Shown here piece after piece: positions 43,728 through 51,496 of a stretch of DNA of 64,000 nucleotides. Source of the stretch: JAAZZIT01 sp964480525 (GTDB lineage: Bacteria; Bacillota; Clostridia; Oscillospirales; Ruminococcaceae). Location of the stretch: contig CAYZOV010000003.1 in assembly GCA_964480525.1 (NCBI GenBank), positions 1 to 64,000 of the forward strand, given 5' to 3'. The notes beneath the pieces were generated by a model. The model did no database searches. It saw only the letters and a program-made list of their open reading frames with translations, and was not told where the DNA came from. Every line of letters begins with the position of its first letter. Position 1 is the stretch's first letter. The translations under genes were made by a program, and so were the position numbers.

Positions 43728-45164
43728 ATGAATAAAGATTATGAAGTAGTTATCGGTCTTGAAACTCACGCTGAGCTTTCTACCGAATCTAAAATTTACT
43801 GTGACTGTAAGAATGCTTTCGGACTTGAGGTAAACTCACAGGTTTGCCCAATTTGTATGGGTATGCCGGGCACTTTGCCGACCCTTAATGAAAAGGTTGT
43901 AGATTACGCAATTATGATGGGTCACGCACTTAATTGTTCAATCAACCGTGTAAGCAAGCAGGACAGAAAGAACTATTTTTATCCTGACCTACCAAAGGCT
44001 TATCAGATTTCACAGGACGAAACTCCACTTTGCCAGAATGGATATGTTGACATAATGGTAAACGGCGAAGAAAAGAGAATTGGTATCACCAGAATTCATA
44101 TCGAAGAAGACGCAGGAAAACTTTTGCACTCGGATAAATTTGACGGCTGTTCTCTTGTCGACCTTAACAGATGTGGCGTTCCGCTTATTGAAATTGTTTC
44201 AGAGCCTGATATGAGAAGCTCCGAAGAAGCTAAGGCTTATTTGGAAACCTTGAAATCAATTTTGCAATATCTTGATATATGTGACTGTAAAATGCAGGAG
44301 GGTTCAATCCGTTGTGACGTAAACGTTTCTGTTCACAAAAAGGGAGAGCCGTTCGGTACAAGAACTGAAATGAAAAACGTAAACTCGTTCTCAGCCGCCG
44401 TAAGAGGCATTGATTATGAGGTTAAGCGTCAGATTGAGGTTCTTGAAAACGGTGGCACAATCATTCAGGAAACAAGACGTTGGGACGATGTTAAGGGCGA
44501 AAGCGTTTCCATGAGAAGCAAAGAGGATTCTCACGATTATAGATATTTCCCTGAACCTGACCTTAAAACCATTGTTGTTGAACAGGAAAAGGTAGACCAT
44601 TTGAAAACTCTTATTCCTGAACTTCCGAACAAAAAAATCGTTAAGTATGTTAAGGAATATGGAATTTCGCAAAAGGACGCAACATTTATTGCTGAAAATA
44701 TCGAAATTGCAAAGCTTTTTGACGGCTGTATGTCAAAGGGGCTGTATACAGCAAAATCCTACACAACGTGGATTTTGGGCGACTTTGTAGCTTATCTTAA
44801 CGAAACGGGAAAATCCGTTTCACAGACAAATATTAACGCTGAAAACTTGACCGAACTTGTCGGATTGATTGAAAAGAATGTAATTTCAAACGCAAGTGGT
44901 AAAAAGATTTTTGCAATTATTGTCAAAGAAGATAAGAATATTAACGCTCTCATTGACGAAATGGGACTTGCACAGGTGTCGGACACATCTGCACTTGAAA
45001 AAATCGCTGAGGAGGTTCTTGCTAACAACGAAAAGTCAGTTGCCGACTATAAAAACGGTAAAACAAACGCATTGGGATTCCTTGTCGGTCAATGTATGAA
45101 AGCTTCAAAGGGTAAAGCAAATCCAACCATGATGAAAGAAATTATTCTTAAAAAACTATGCTAA
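43728..45164 (+). CDS. gatB: Asp-tRNA(Asn)/Glu-tRNA(Gln) amidotransferase subunit B
   Basis: A 478-residue kinase subunit that activates and amidates the tRNA-bound acid. It begins YEVVIGLETHAELSTESK, contains CPICMGMPGTLP and the metal-binding region HIEEDAGKLLH, and ends in a YqeY-like tail domain (about 330-478). The presence of gatCAB suggests indirect Gln- and perhaps Asn-tRNA formation. It ends in a strong terminator. Confidence 0.97.
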   Translation: MNKDYEVVIGLETHAELSTESKIYCDCKNAFGLEVNSQVCPICMGMPGTLPTLNEKVVDYAIMMGHALNCSINRVSKQDRKNYFYPDLPKAYQISQDETPLCQNGYVDIMVNGEEKRIGITRIHIEEDAGKLLHSDKFDGCSLVDLNRCGVPLIEIVSEPDMRSSEEAKAYLETLKSILQYLDICDCKMQEGSIRCDVNVSVHKKGEPFGTRTEMKNVNSFSAAVRGIDYEVKRQIEVLENGGTIIQETRRWDDVKGESVSMRSKEDSHDYRYFPEPDLKTIVVEQEKVDHLKTLIPELPNKKIVKYVKEYGISQKDATFIAENIEIAKLFDGCMSKGLYTAKSYTTWILGDFVAYLNETGKSVSQTNINAENLTELVGLIEKNVISNASGKKIFAIIVKEDKNINALIDEMGLAQVSDTSALEKIAEEVLANNEKSVADYKNGKTNALGFLVGQCMKASKGKANPTMMKEIILKKLC

Positions 45165-45170
45165 AATTTT

Positions 45171-45203
45171 AAGCAACATCGAAATATCGGTGTTGCTTTT
45201 TTG
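45171..45203 (+). terminator. Intrinsic terminator after gatB
   Basis: AAGCAACATCG (45171-45181) pairs with CGGTGTTGCTT (45188-45198), one wobble, followed by T residues. Confidence 0.92.
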
Positions 45204-45283
45204 TTTAAAAAAATCACCTTTGAGATTAAAGAAATTCTACACGGCAAAATATGAAAATTCTGTTTTTTTTTTTTGAATAAATC

Positions 45284-45312
45284 TTGACATCCGGATTCTT
45301 GTATAGTATAAT
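45284..45312 (+). promoter_or_regulatory. SigA promoter of GLUG copy 2
   Basis: TTGACA (45284-45289) and TATAAT (45307-45312) have a 17-bp spacer. The leader contains a short palindrome AACACT-T-AGTGTT (45324-45336). Unlike copy 1, no palindrome overlaps the -35, so control of the two copies may differ. Confidence 0.8.
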
Positions 45313-45360
45313 GTTTTGTGAGAACACTTAGTGTTTGTTAATGAAACGGAGGAAATATAT

Positions 45361-47874
45361 ATGCTAAAGAATTTAAGAAAACCTGTGGCTTTCTTGTCAG
45401 CTGCTGCTATGACATTGACAATGCTTTTGTATTTGCCTGTGGCAACATTTACAAGCAATGACTATGGCACGTTTGTTAATGCCGATGATACAACCACAGA
45501 CAACAACGGCTTTTTAGAGGACGGGAGCTACGAAGAGCCTACGAAAATCACAAATGACAATTTCAAGGATTTTAACTTGACAAGCAGTTATGTGGGTTAT
45601 TATGCAATAGAAAACGCAGGTCAGCTTTATTGGTTTGCCGACAAAGTAAACAACGATAACGATAATTTTAAAGAGGCAAAAGCTGTTTTGACAGACAATA
45701 TTGTTGTAAATAATGATATTTCAGAGGAAGATGGCAGAAGAGATTGGACGCCGATAGGTTGTTTTATTTATAATCCGACCGGCTATACGGAAAAAAACGT
45801 GTATTTCTCTGGTGTATTTGACGGAAATAGTCATACAATATCAGGACTTTACTTTTATAACACAAGTCAGGATAGTGTAGGTCTGTTTGGTCAAATCACC
45901 TCATCGGCAGTTATTAAAAATTTGGGCGTTGTCAATTCGTCAATCACAGGAAAAGGTTATGTCGGTGGTGTGTGTGGTAGTAATGAAGGAACCATTACAA
46001 ATTGTTACAACACAGGCAATGTGACATGCAGTGTGACAGGCAATGCGACAGGCAATGGCAATGTTGGTGGTGTGTGTGGAGAGAATAAAGGCACAATCGA
46101 GAATTGTTATAATACAGGCACAGTAACCGCAAGTGATTCTTATGTTGGTGGCGTGTGTGGATGGAATTATGGCAAAATCACAAATTGTTACAACACAGGC
46201 AATTTGACAGGCGATGGCCATGTTGGTGGTGTGTGTGGTAGAAATACTAGAGGCACAATCGAGAATTGTTATAACGAAGGCACAGTAACCGGAAGTGGTA
46301 ATTATGTTGGTGGCGTGTGCGGAGGTAATGATGAGGGTAATTCTAAAATTATAAATTGTTACAACACAGGCAATGTGACAGGAACCGGCGACTACTGTGT
46401 CGGTGGTGTGTGTGGAGAAAATGAAGGAACAATCAAAAGTTGCTACAACACAGCTAATGTAAAAGGAACTTGCTACAACGTAGGAGGTGTGTGTGGAAAA
46501 AATAGTTATGGTGGAACAATCGAAAACTGCTATAACACAGGTACAGTAACAGGCGAATCCTGGTATGATGGTGGTGTGTGTGGATATAATGGTGGTACAT
46601 ATAACAGCACAATCACAAATTGTTATAACACTGGCGATGTGTCAGGCAAAAAATATGTCGGTGGTGTTTGTGGAAATAATAGTAGTAGTGGCACAATCAC
46701 AAATTGTTACTTCAACAGCACTAAATGTAAAAAAAGTGCAATTGGCAGTGATAGTGGTACAAAATCAAACGTGGAGGGCAAAGCAACATCAGCTTTTGAA
46801 AATGGCGAAGTTGCATATTTCTTGCAGGGCGAACAGACCGAGCAGGTTTGGGGTCAGAATTTGGACGTTGAGGGTAAGGATATAGACACTACTCCGAACT
46901 TCACGGGTGCAAAAGTTTATTGTTTAAAACCTACTGAAAGCAAGATTTATTCAAACCAGGAATATTTAGCAAAGCTTACGGGCTACACACTCACCCTTGA
47001 CGGCACAATCGGTGTAAACTTCCATATGGCGTTGTCTGACGCAATTTTAAATAGCAACGATGCGTATGTTGAATTTACAGTAAATGGCAAGACGCAAAAA
47101 GTTTTTGTGAGCGAAGTAAAGGATAATACTTCTGACGGTTACTATGTGTTCCCGTGCTATGTAGCATCCCCTGATATGACCGCAGAAATCACCGCACAGC
47201 TTGTTTGCGGAGATTACAAAACGGAAAAATATACATATACTGTTCAAAATTACGCGGAGTATATCCTAAATAATAGTGATGACTACGACGCTGAAACAGT
47301 AGCACTTGTTAAGGCACTTTTAAACTACGGTGCTAACGCTCAAACCTACTTTAACAAGAATTCAGACAGCCTTGCTAACTCAATTCTCGAAGAAGCAGAC
47401 AAGGCTATACAGGAAGTGACGGCTTCGGACTTTGAGAATTACAAGTCGGATATTAAAAACAACGAAAGCGTTGGAGAATTTGTTTCGTTCCACCTTAATC
47501 TTAATTCCGTAACATCAATCAGAGAAAACTTTATTCCTGCCGAAAATGCTACAGATTTAAAATTCTATATTGGTGAAACACAACTTGACAATGATAATAC
47601 AAAGGATATGTATTACTACAAGTCGGGCGAAAAGTATGTTTTGGTTATGTCAAACATCAACGCTCTTGACCTTGACACGGCGTATGAATTTAAAGTATCG
47701 TGTACAGTTGACAACGACGAAATTACCTCAACGGCAAAGGTTTCAACTTTCTCATACATTTACGCCGCACTTAGCCAGACTGATGAAAAGTATGACGTTC
47801 TGAAAGAAACCATGAAAGCACTTTACGGTTTTAATCAAAAAGCCGAAGCATACTCAACAGCACAAAACGAATAA
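45361..47874 (+). CDS. Secreted GLUG-repeat protein (intact copy 2)
   Basis: An 837-residue secreted protein, start ATG 45361 with CGGAGGA 7-8 nt upstream. A signal peptide (core about 9-30, ending near VNADD) is followed by one NAGQLYWFADKVN module. Nine GLUG repeats follow (YVGGVCG...NCYNTG, about 28 residues each, 45955-46720). Then come a linker with AFENGEVAYFLQGEQ and a C-terminal region of about 300 residues beginning GYTLTLDGTIGVNF. It is a paralog of the frameshifted gene at 7922, with a nearly matching signal peptide and a C-terminus that is identical at the end. No LPXTG, dockerin or transmembrane anchor is seen. An adhesive or surface-layer role is inferred from the family only. 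Confidence 0.88.
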   Translation: MLKNLRKPVAFLSAAAMTLTMLLYLPVATFTSNDYGTFVNADDTTTDNNGFLEDGSYEEPTKITNDNFKDFNLTSSYVGYYAIENAGQLYWFADKVNNDNDNFKEAKAVLTDNIVVNNDISEEDGRRDWTPIGCFIYNPTGYTEKNVYFSGVFDGNSHTISGLYFYNTSQDSVGLFGQITSSAVIKNLGVVNSSITGKGYVGGVCGSNEGTITNCYNTGNVTCSVTGNATGNGNVGGVCGENKGTIENCYNTGTVTASDSYVGGVCGWNYGKITNCYNTGNLTGDGHVGGVCGRNTRGTIENCYNEGTVTGSGNYVGGVCGGNDEGNSKIINCYNTGNVTGTGDYCVGGVCGENEGTIKSCYNTANVKGTCYNVGGVCGKNSYGGTIENCYNTGTVTGESWYDGGVCGYNGGTYNSTITNCYNTGDVSGKKYVGGVCGNNSSSGTITNCYFNSTKCKKSAIGSDSGTKSNVEGKATSAFENGEVAYFLQGEQTEQVWGQNLDVEGKDIDTTPNFTGAKVYCLKPTESKIYSNQEYLAKLTGYTLTLDGTIGVNFHMALSDAILNSNDAYVEFTVNGKTQKVFVSEVKDNTSDGYYVFPCYVASPDMTAEITAQLVCGDYKTEKYTYTVQNYAEYILNNSDDYDAETVALVKALLNYGANAQTYFNKNSDSLANSILEEADKAIQEVTASDFENYKSDIKNNESVGEFVSFHLNLNSVTSIRENFIPAENATDLKFYIGETQLDNDNTKDMYYYKSGEKYVLVMSNINALDLDTAYEFKVSCTVDNDEITSTAKVSTFSYIYAALSQTDEKYDVLKETMKALYGFNQKAEAYSTAQNE
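45955..46720 (+). repeat. Nine tandem GLUG coding repeats
   Basis: Nine coding units of about 75-100 bp each encode YVGGVCG ... NCYNTG. The TGTTACAACACAGGCAA-type DNA core recurs with few changes. Two cysteines are fixed per unit. The small spread at DNA level indicates recent expansion or homogenisation. Confidence 0.9.
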
Positions 47875-48025
47875 TTTAGGAGGAATTTTAAATGAAAGAA
47901 ATTTATACAACCCCGACAATGGATATCACAGAGTTTGAATCGGAGGACATTATTAAAGCGAGTAATGCCACAGAAGATTTAGGGCAATAAAGAATAGCTA
48001 TCTTTTAACAGACATCGCATTTGCG
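47479..48025 (+). repeat. 547-bp perfect direct repeat, copy B
   Basis: Identical to 11899-12445. It covers the GLUG C-terminus (last 132 codons), the peptide gene and most of the terminator stem. The first mismatch after it changes a stem G-T wobble into a T-A pair. Confidence 0.95.
47892..47990 (+). CDS. 32-residue peptide downstream of GLUG protein, copy 2
   Basis: Identical in DNA to the gene at 12312-12410, with the same AGGAGGA site and 17-nt gap to the GLUG gene and the same terminator. The product has TTPTMDITEF and EDIIKASNATEDLGQ; it has no Cys, no signal peptide and no membrane segment. Two intact copies with a strong ribosome site, each placed directly after a GLUG gene, argue that it is a real gene. 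Its function is unknown; a RiPP precursor or intracellular regulator of the neighbouring secreted protein are speculative options. Confidence 0.72.
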   Translation: MKEIYTTPTMDITEFESEDIIKASNATEDLGQ

Positions 48026-48039
48026 ATGTCTGTTTTTTT
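48009..48039 (+). terminator. Intrinsic terminator after peptide gene, copy 2
   Basis: CAGACATCGC (48009-48018) pairs perfectly with GCGATGTCTG (48023-48032) across ATTT, followed by seven T residues. Confidence 0.92.
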
Positions 48040-48121
48040 ATCTAAAATAGTGAATCAAAAAACATTTATTACCGATAATTTCAATTTAATGTTAGATAAT
48101 TGTTAATTTTGCCCTTTGGTC

Positions 48122-48150
48122 TTGAAAAATTTCGTAAAATATAGTATAAT
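48122..48150 (+). promoter_or_regulatory. SigA-type promoter of nfnAB
   Basis: TTGAAA (48122-48127) and TATAAT (48145-48150) are separated by 17 bp, 35 nt before the GTG start at 48185. Confidence 0.7.
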
Positions 48151-48184
48151 AAAAGCTTGAATATAGGGCAAGGAGGAAGTTTAA

Positions 48185-49024
48185 GTGTATAAAATTGTTA
48201 CCAAAAGAGCGCTTAACAAATCTGTTGTGCTTATGGAGGTAGAAGCTCCGTTTATTGCAAAAAAAGCACAGGCAGGACAGTTTATAATATTCAGAGTAGA
48301 TGAAAAAGGCGAAAGAATCCCGCTGACTATTGCTGATTACGATAGAGAAAAGGGAACAGTTACTATTATTTTCCAGACAATCGGGAATTCCACAAAACGT
48401 TTAGTACAGCTAGAAGAGGGCGACGAAATTTTGGATTTTGTAGGCCCGTTGGGTGTTGCTACAAAATTTGACGAAAACGTTAAAAAGGTTTGCGTTGTTG
48501 GTGGTGGAGTAGGCTGTGCTATTGCGTATCCACAGGCAAAGGCTTTGTTTAACGCAGGTGTCGAGGTTGATGTTATCGCAGGCTTTAGAAACAAGGATAT
48601 TGTTATTCTTGAAAACGAAATGAAAATGGTTTGCCATAATTTGTATATCACCACAGACGACGGCTCTTACGGAATTAAAGGATTTGTAACTAATGTTCTT
48701 AAAGACCTTATCGAAAAGGAAAATAATTACGACTGTGTTGTCGCTATCGGACCTATTCCTATGATGAAGTTTGTTTGCGAGGTAACTAAGCCGTTTGGAA
48801 TTAAGACTATTGTTTCACTTAACCCAATTATGGTTGACGGCACAGGTATGTGTGGTGGCTGTCGAGTTACAGTAGGCGGAAAAATTAAGTATGCGTGTGT
48901 TGACGGGCCTGACTTTGACGGTCACGAGGTTGACTTTGACGAGCTTATGAGAAGAAACAATACATACAAAAATCACGAGAAAAATCACATTTGCAGACTT
49001 ACGGGAGGTGTCAGAAATGGCTAA
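48185..49024 (+). CDS. nfnA: NADH-dependent ferredoxin:NADP+ oxidoreductase subunit A
   Basis: A 279-residue FAD/NAD-binding subunit. It has the FAD motif RIPLTIAD, the nucleotide motif VVGGGVGCAIAYPQAKAL, and a C-terminal [2Fe-2S] site in GTGMCGGCRVTVGG followed by KYACVDG. NfnAB couples NADPH oxidation or formation to ferredoxin and NADH by electron bifurcation in anaerobes. The start is GTG 48185 after AAGGAGGAAG. DHOD PyrK proteins are related, but the partner gene decides for NfnA. Confidence 0.93.
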   Translation: MYKIVTKRALNKSVVLMEVEAPFIAKKAQAGQFIIFRVDEKGERIPLTIADYDREKGTVTIIFQTIGNSTKRLVQLEEGDEILDFVGPLGVATKFDENVKKVCVVGGGVGCAIAYPQAKALFNAGVEVDVIAGFRNKDIVILENEMKMVCHNLYITTDDGSYGIKGFVTNVLKDLIEKENNYDCVVAIGPIPMMKFVCEVTKPFGIKTIVSLNPIMVDGTGMCGGCRVTVGGKIKYACVDGPDFDGHEVDFDELMRRNNTYKNHEKNHICRLTGGVRNG

Positions 49025-50402
49025 TATGTGTCCTACAAAAACTCCTGTAACGGAGCAAGACCCAAAAATCAGAGCCAGAAACTTCAAAGAGGTTTGTTTA
49101 GGTTATACCGAAGACGAAGCGGTTAACGAAGCAAAAAGATGTCTAAACTGTAAAAACAAACCTTGTATGAGTGGCTGTCCTGTGGGCGTTAGAATACCTG
49201 AATTTATTGAAAAAGTTGCAAACAGGGAATTTGAAGAAGCTTATAAAATTATCACTTCCACAAACAGTTTGCCCGCTATTTCAGGCAGAGTTTGTCCGCA
49301 GGAACGTCAATGCGAGGGTAAATGCGTTCGTGGAATTAAAGGCGAAAGCGTTTCTATCGGTCGCCTTGAAAGATTTTGTGCAGATTATGTTATGAAAAAA
49401 GGTGGAGTTTCCCACGAAAAGGCTGTTTCAAACGGTCATAGAGTGGCTGTTGTAGGTTCAGGTCCTGCCGGTCTTACCTGTGCAGGCGACTTGGCTAAGC
49501 TTGGTTACGAGGTTACAATTTTCGAGGCATTCCATACAGCAGGTGGAGTTTTGATGTACGGTATCCCTGAATTCAGACTTCCAAAGGCTATTGTTCAGGA
49601 AGAAATTGAAAACCTCAAGGCAATGGGCGTTAAGGTTATGACAAATATGGTTATCGGCAAAGTTTTGTCGGTGGACGAGCTTATCGAAAGTGGTTTTGAG
49701 GCTATTTTTATCGGCTCGGGTGCAGGACTTCCACGTTTTATGGGTATCGAGGGCGAGGGTCTTGTTGGCGTTTACTCGGCAAACGAATACCTTACACGAA
49801 TTAACCTTATGAAAGCGTACCTTGATGATTACGATACGCCTGTTAAACATTCAAAGAATGTTGCTGTCGTAGGTGGTGGTAACGTAGCAATGGACGCTGC
49901 AAGAAGTGCAATGCGACTTGGTGCGGAAAATGTGTATATTGTTTACAGACGTTCGCTTGATGAACTTCCTGCTCGAAAGGAAGAGGTTCACCACGCTATG
50001 GAAGAGGGAATTGAGTTTAAGCTCCTCAATAATCCTGTTAAAATCGTTGGCGACGATGAGGGCAATGTTAAAGGAATTGAGTGCGTTGAAATGGTTCTCG
50101 GCGAACCTGACGCAAGTGGCAGACGTTCTCCAATTACTGTTGAGGGGTCAAACTTTGTCCTTGACGTTGACACAGTTATTATGGCTATCGGAACAAGCCC
50201 TAACCCATTGATTAAGTCAACTACTAAAGGATTGGAAACTAATCCTCGTGGCTGTTTAGTTGTAAATGACGAAATGGCAACAACCAAAGAGGGAGTTTAC
50301 GCAGGTGGTGACGCTGTTACAGGTGCCGCAACCGTAATTTTGGCTATGGGCGCAGGGAAAACAGCAGCAAAGTCTATTGACGAATTTATTATGAATAAAT
50401 AA
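49017..50402 (+). CDS. nfnB: NADH-dependent ferredoxin:NADP+ oxidoreductase subunit B
   Basis: A 461-residue subunit related to the glutamate synthase small chain. It has N-terminal [4Fe-4S] cysteines in CLNCKNKPCMSGCP and CPQERQCEGKC, a FAD Rossmann motif GSGPAGLTCAGDLAKLG, and an NADPH motif VVGGGNVAMDAARSA. The second FAD part is YAGGDAVTGAATVI. The start at ATG 49017 was chosen for the GGGAGG site (49003-49008); it overlaps nfnA by 8 bp. It may be annotated as glutamate synthase, but no large subunit is near. Confidence 0.93.
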   Translation: MANMCPTKTPVTEQDPKIRARNFKEVCLGYTEDEAVNEAKRCLNCKNKPCMSGCPVGVRIPEFIEKVANREFEEAYKIITSTNSLPAISGRVCPQERQCEGKCVRGIKGESVSIGRLERFCADYVMKKGGVSHEKAVSNGHRVAVVGSGPAGLTCAGDLAKLGYEVTIFEAFHTAGGVLMYGIPEFRLPKAIVQEEIENLKAMGVKVMTNMVIGKVLSVDELIESGFEAIFIGSGAGLPRFMGIEGEGLVGVYSANEYLTRINLMKAYLDDYDTPVKHSKNVAVVGGGNVAMDAARSAMRLGAENVYIVYRRSLDELPARKEEVHHAMEEGIEFKLLNNPVKIVGDDEGNVKGIECVEMVLGEPDASGRRSPITVEGSNFVLDVDTVIMAIGTSPNPLIKSTTKGLETNPRGCLVVNDEMATTKEGVYAGGDAVTGAATVILAMGAGKTAAKSIDEFIMNK

Positions 50403-50405
50403 ATT

Positions 50406-50435
50406 AAAGGTCGGACTTTGTGTTCGACCTTTTTG
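50406..50435 (+). terminator. Intrinsic terminator after nfnB
   Basis: AAAGGTCG pairs with CGACCTTT around a short loop (50406-50431), followed by a TTTTG run. It lies just before the EamA ribosome site, so some read-through is possible. Confidence 0.7.
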
Positions 50436-50450
50436 TTTGGAGGAATAAAT

Positions 50451-50864
50451 ATGTGGTTTGTTTTTGCAATTTTGTCAGCCGTCTTTGCTTCACTGACCTC
50501 AATTTTAGCAAAAATCGGTATTGACGGAGTAAATTCTAACCTTGCTACTGCAATAAGAACTGTTGTAGTAGTTTTCATGGCTTGGGGAATGGTTTTTCTC
50601 ACCGAAGCGCAGGGCGGAATAGGGGATATATCACGCAAAAGCTGGATTTTTCTTATACTTTCGGGGCTTGCAACGGGTGCTTCATGGTTGTGTTATTACA
50701 AAGCCTTGCAGATAGGCGAAGCTTCAAAGGTTGTGCCAATCGACAAGCTAAGCGTTGTTTTAACGCTGATACTTGCATTTGTTTTTCTTCACGAAAAATT
50801 TACAATCAAATCTCTTATAGGCTCAATTTTTATAACCGTAGGTACTCTAATAATGGTGCTTTAA
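50451..50864 (+). CDS. EamA-domain membrane protein, half-size transporter
   Basis: A 137-residue protein with a single EamA domain (about five hydrophobic segments), whereas most EamA/DMT transporters have two. It has TSILAKIGIDGVNSNLATAIRT and a closing LIGSIFITVGTLIMVL. It probably works as a dimer; the substrate is unknown. The start at ATG 50451 follows TTTGGAGGA. It ends near a hairpin that also serves the converging XRE gene. Confidence 0.87.
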   Translation: MWFVFAILSAVFASLTSILAKIGIDGVNSNLATAIRTVVVVFMAWGMVFLTEAQGGIGDISRKSWIFLILSGLATGASWLCYYKALQIGEASKVVPIDKLSVVLTLILAFVFLHEKFTIKSLIGSIFITVGTLIMVL

Positions 50865-50870
50865 AGAAAA

Positions 50871-50909
50871 AAGCTTGCAAAGGAATGTTCCCTTGCAAGC
50901 TTAATTTTT
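50871..50909. terminator. Bidirectional terminator between EamA and XRE genes
   Basis: AAGCTTGCAA (50871-50880) pairs with TTGCAAGCTT (50893-50902) in a long stem, with T-tracts on both strands. It ends the plus-strand EamA gene and the minus-strand regulator gene. Confidence 0.88.
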
Positions 50910-51412
50910 TATTCGTTTTTATTGCCGTATGCGTGCTTTTCCACATAGGCTAACATCTGATTGTACGTCAAAATTGACCATACAAACCCCAGAATTATGA
51001 ATAAAAATATATACTCACTTTTCAAAACCACACCAATAATTAACAAAGCTAAAATTATAATCATTTCTATTGTTAGTTCAAAAGCATGGTCTTTTTTCCA
51101 CTTCTTAGTGTAAAATTTCACCTTTTCGTCCGTTGAGAAAGCACTCTCCTCAAGTACAACCTTGATATTTTCCTCGGCTTTTTCTTTGAAAGCTTCATCA
51201 CAAAGCTTTTGTCCGCTCAAAATTTCGTTGATACTAACGTCGTAGAATTTGCTCAACTCTACAAGCATTTCGATAGGTGGCATATAGTTTCCGTTTTCCC
51301 AACGTGATATGGTTTTGTTTGTTGTGCCGATAATTTCACCAAGCTGTTCCTGAGTAAGATTTTTTTCGTTTCGCAAACCTTTCAAAAAGCTCCCTATTTT
51401 GATTGTGTCCAT
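50909..51412 (-). CDS. XRE-family regulator with membrane segments
   Basis: A 167-residue protein. The N-terminal helix-turn-helix (about 7-62) has NLTQEQLGEIIGTTNKTISR and WENGNYMPP. A charged linker and two C-terminal hydrophobic segments (about 113-150) follow. Membrane-tethered XRE regulators of this shape are frequent in Firmicutes; targets are unknown, and autoregulation is common. The start is ATG 51412, with a GAAAGGAC site. Confidence 0.87.
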   Translation of the reverse strand: MDTIKIGSFLKGLRNEKNLTQEQLGEIIGTTNKTISRWENGNYMPPIEMLVELSKFYDVSINEILSGQKLCDEAFKEKAEENIKVVLEESAFSTDEKVKFYTKKWKKDHAFELTIEMIIILALLIIGVVLKSEYIFLFIILGFVWSILTYNQMLAYVEKHAYGNKNE

Positions 51413-51496
51413 TTAACCCCGTCCTTTCTTAGTAAAATAATAGCACTAAACAAGATTTTTGTATATACCACAAAAAGCGAATTGAAATTTTTCGGC

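Noticed and set aside
45940..46221. Minus-strand open frame rich in Thr and Ile over the GLUG repeats
   Set aside because: Repeat-driven antisense shadow without a ribosome site.
45955..46720. Regular repeats that might suggest a CRISPR array
   Set aside because: The units are in-frame coding repeats of a GLUG protein with variable length and no constant palindromic repeat or spacers.
49017..50402. Glutamate synthase small subunit
   Set aside because: No large subunit nearby, and the preceding gene is the NfnA-type partner, so NfnB fits better.
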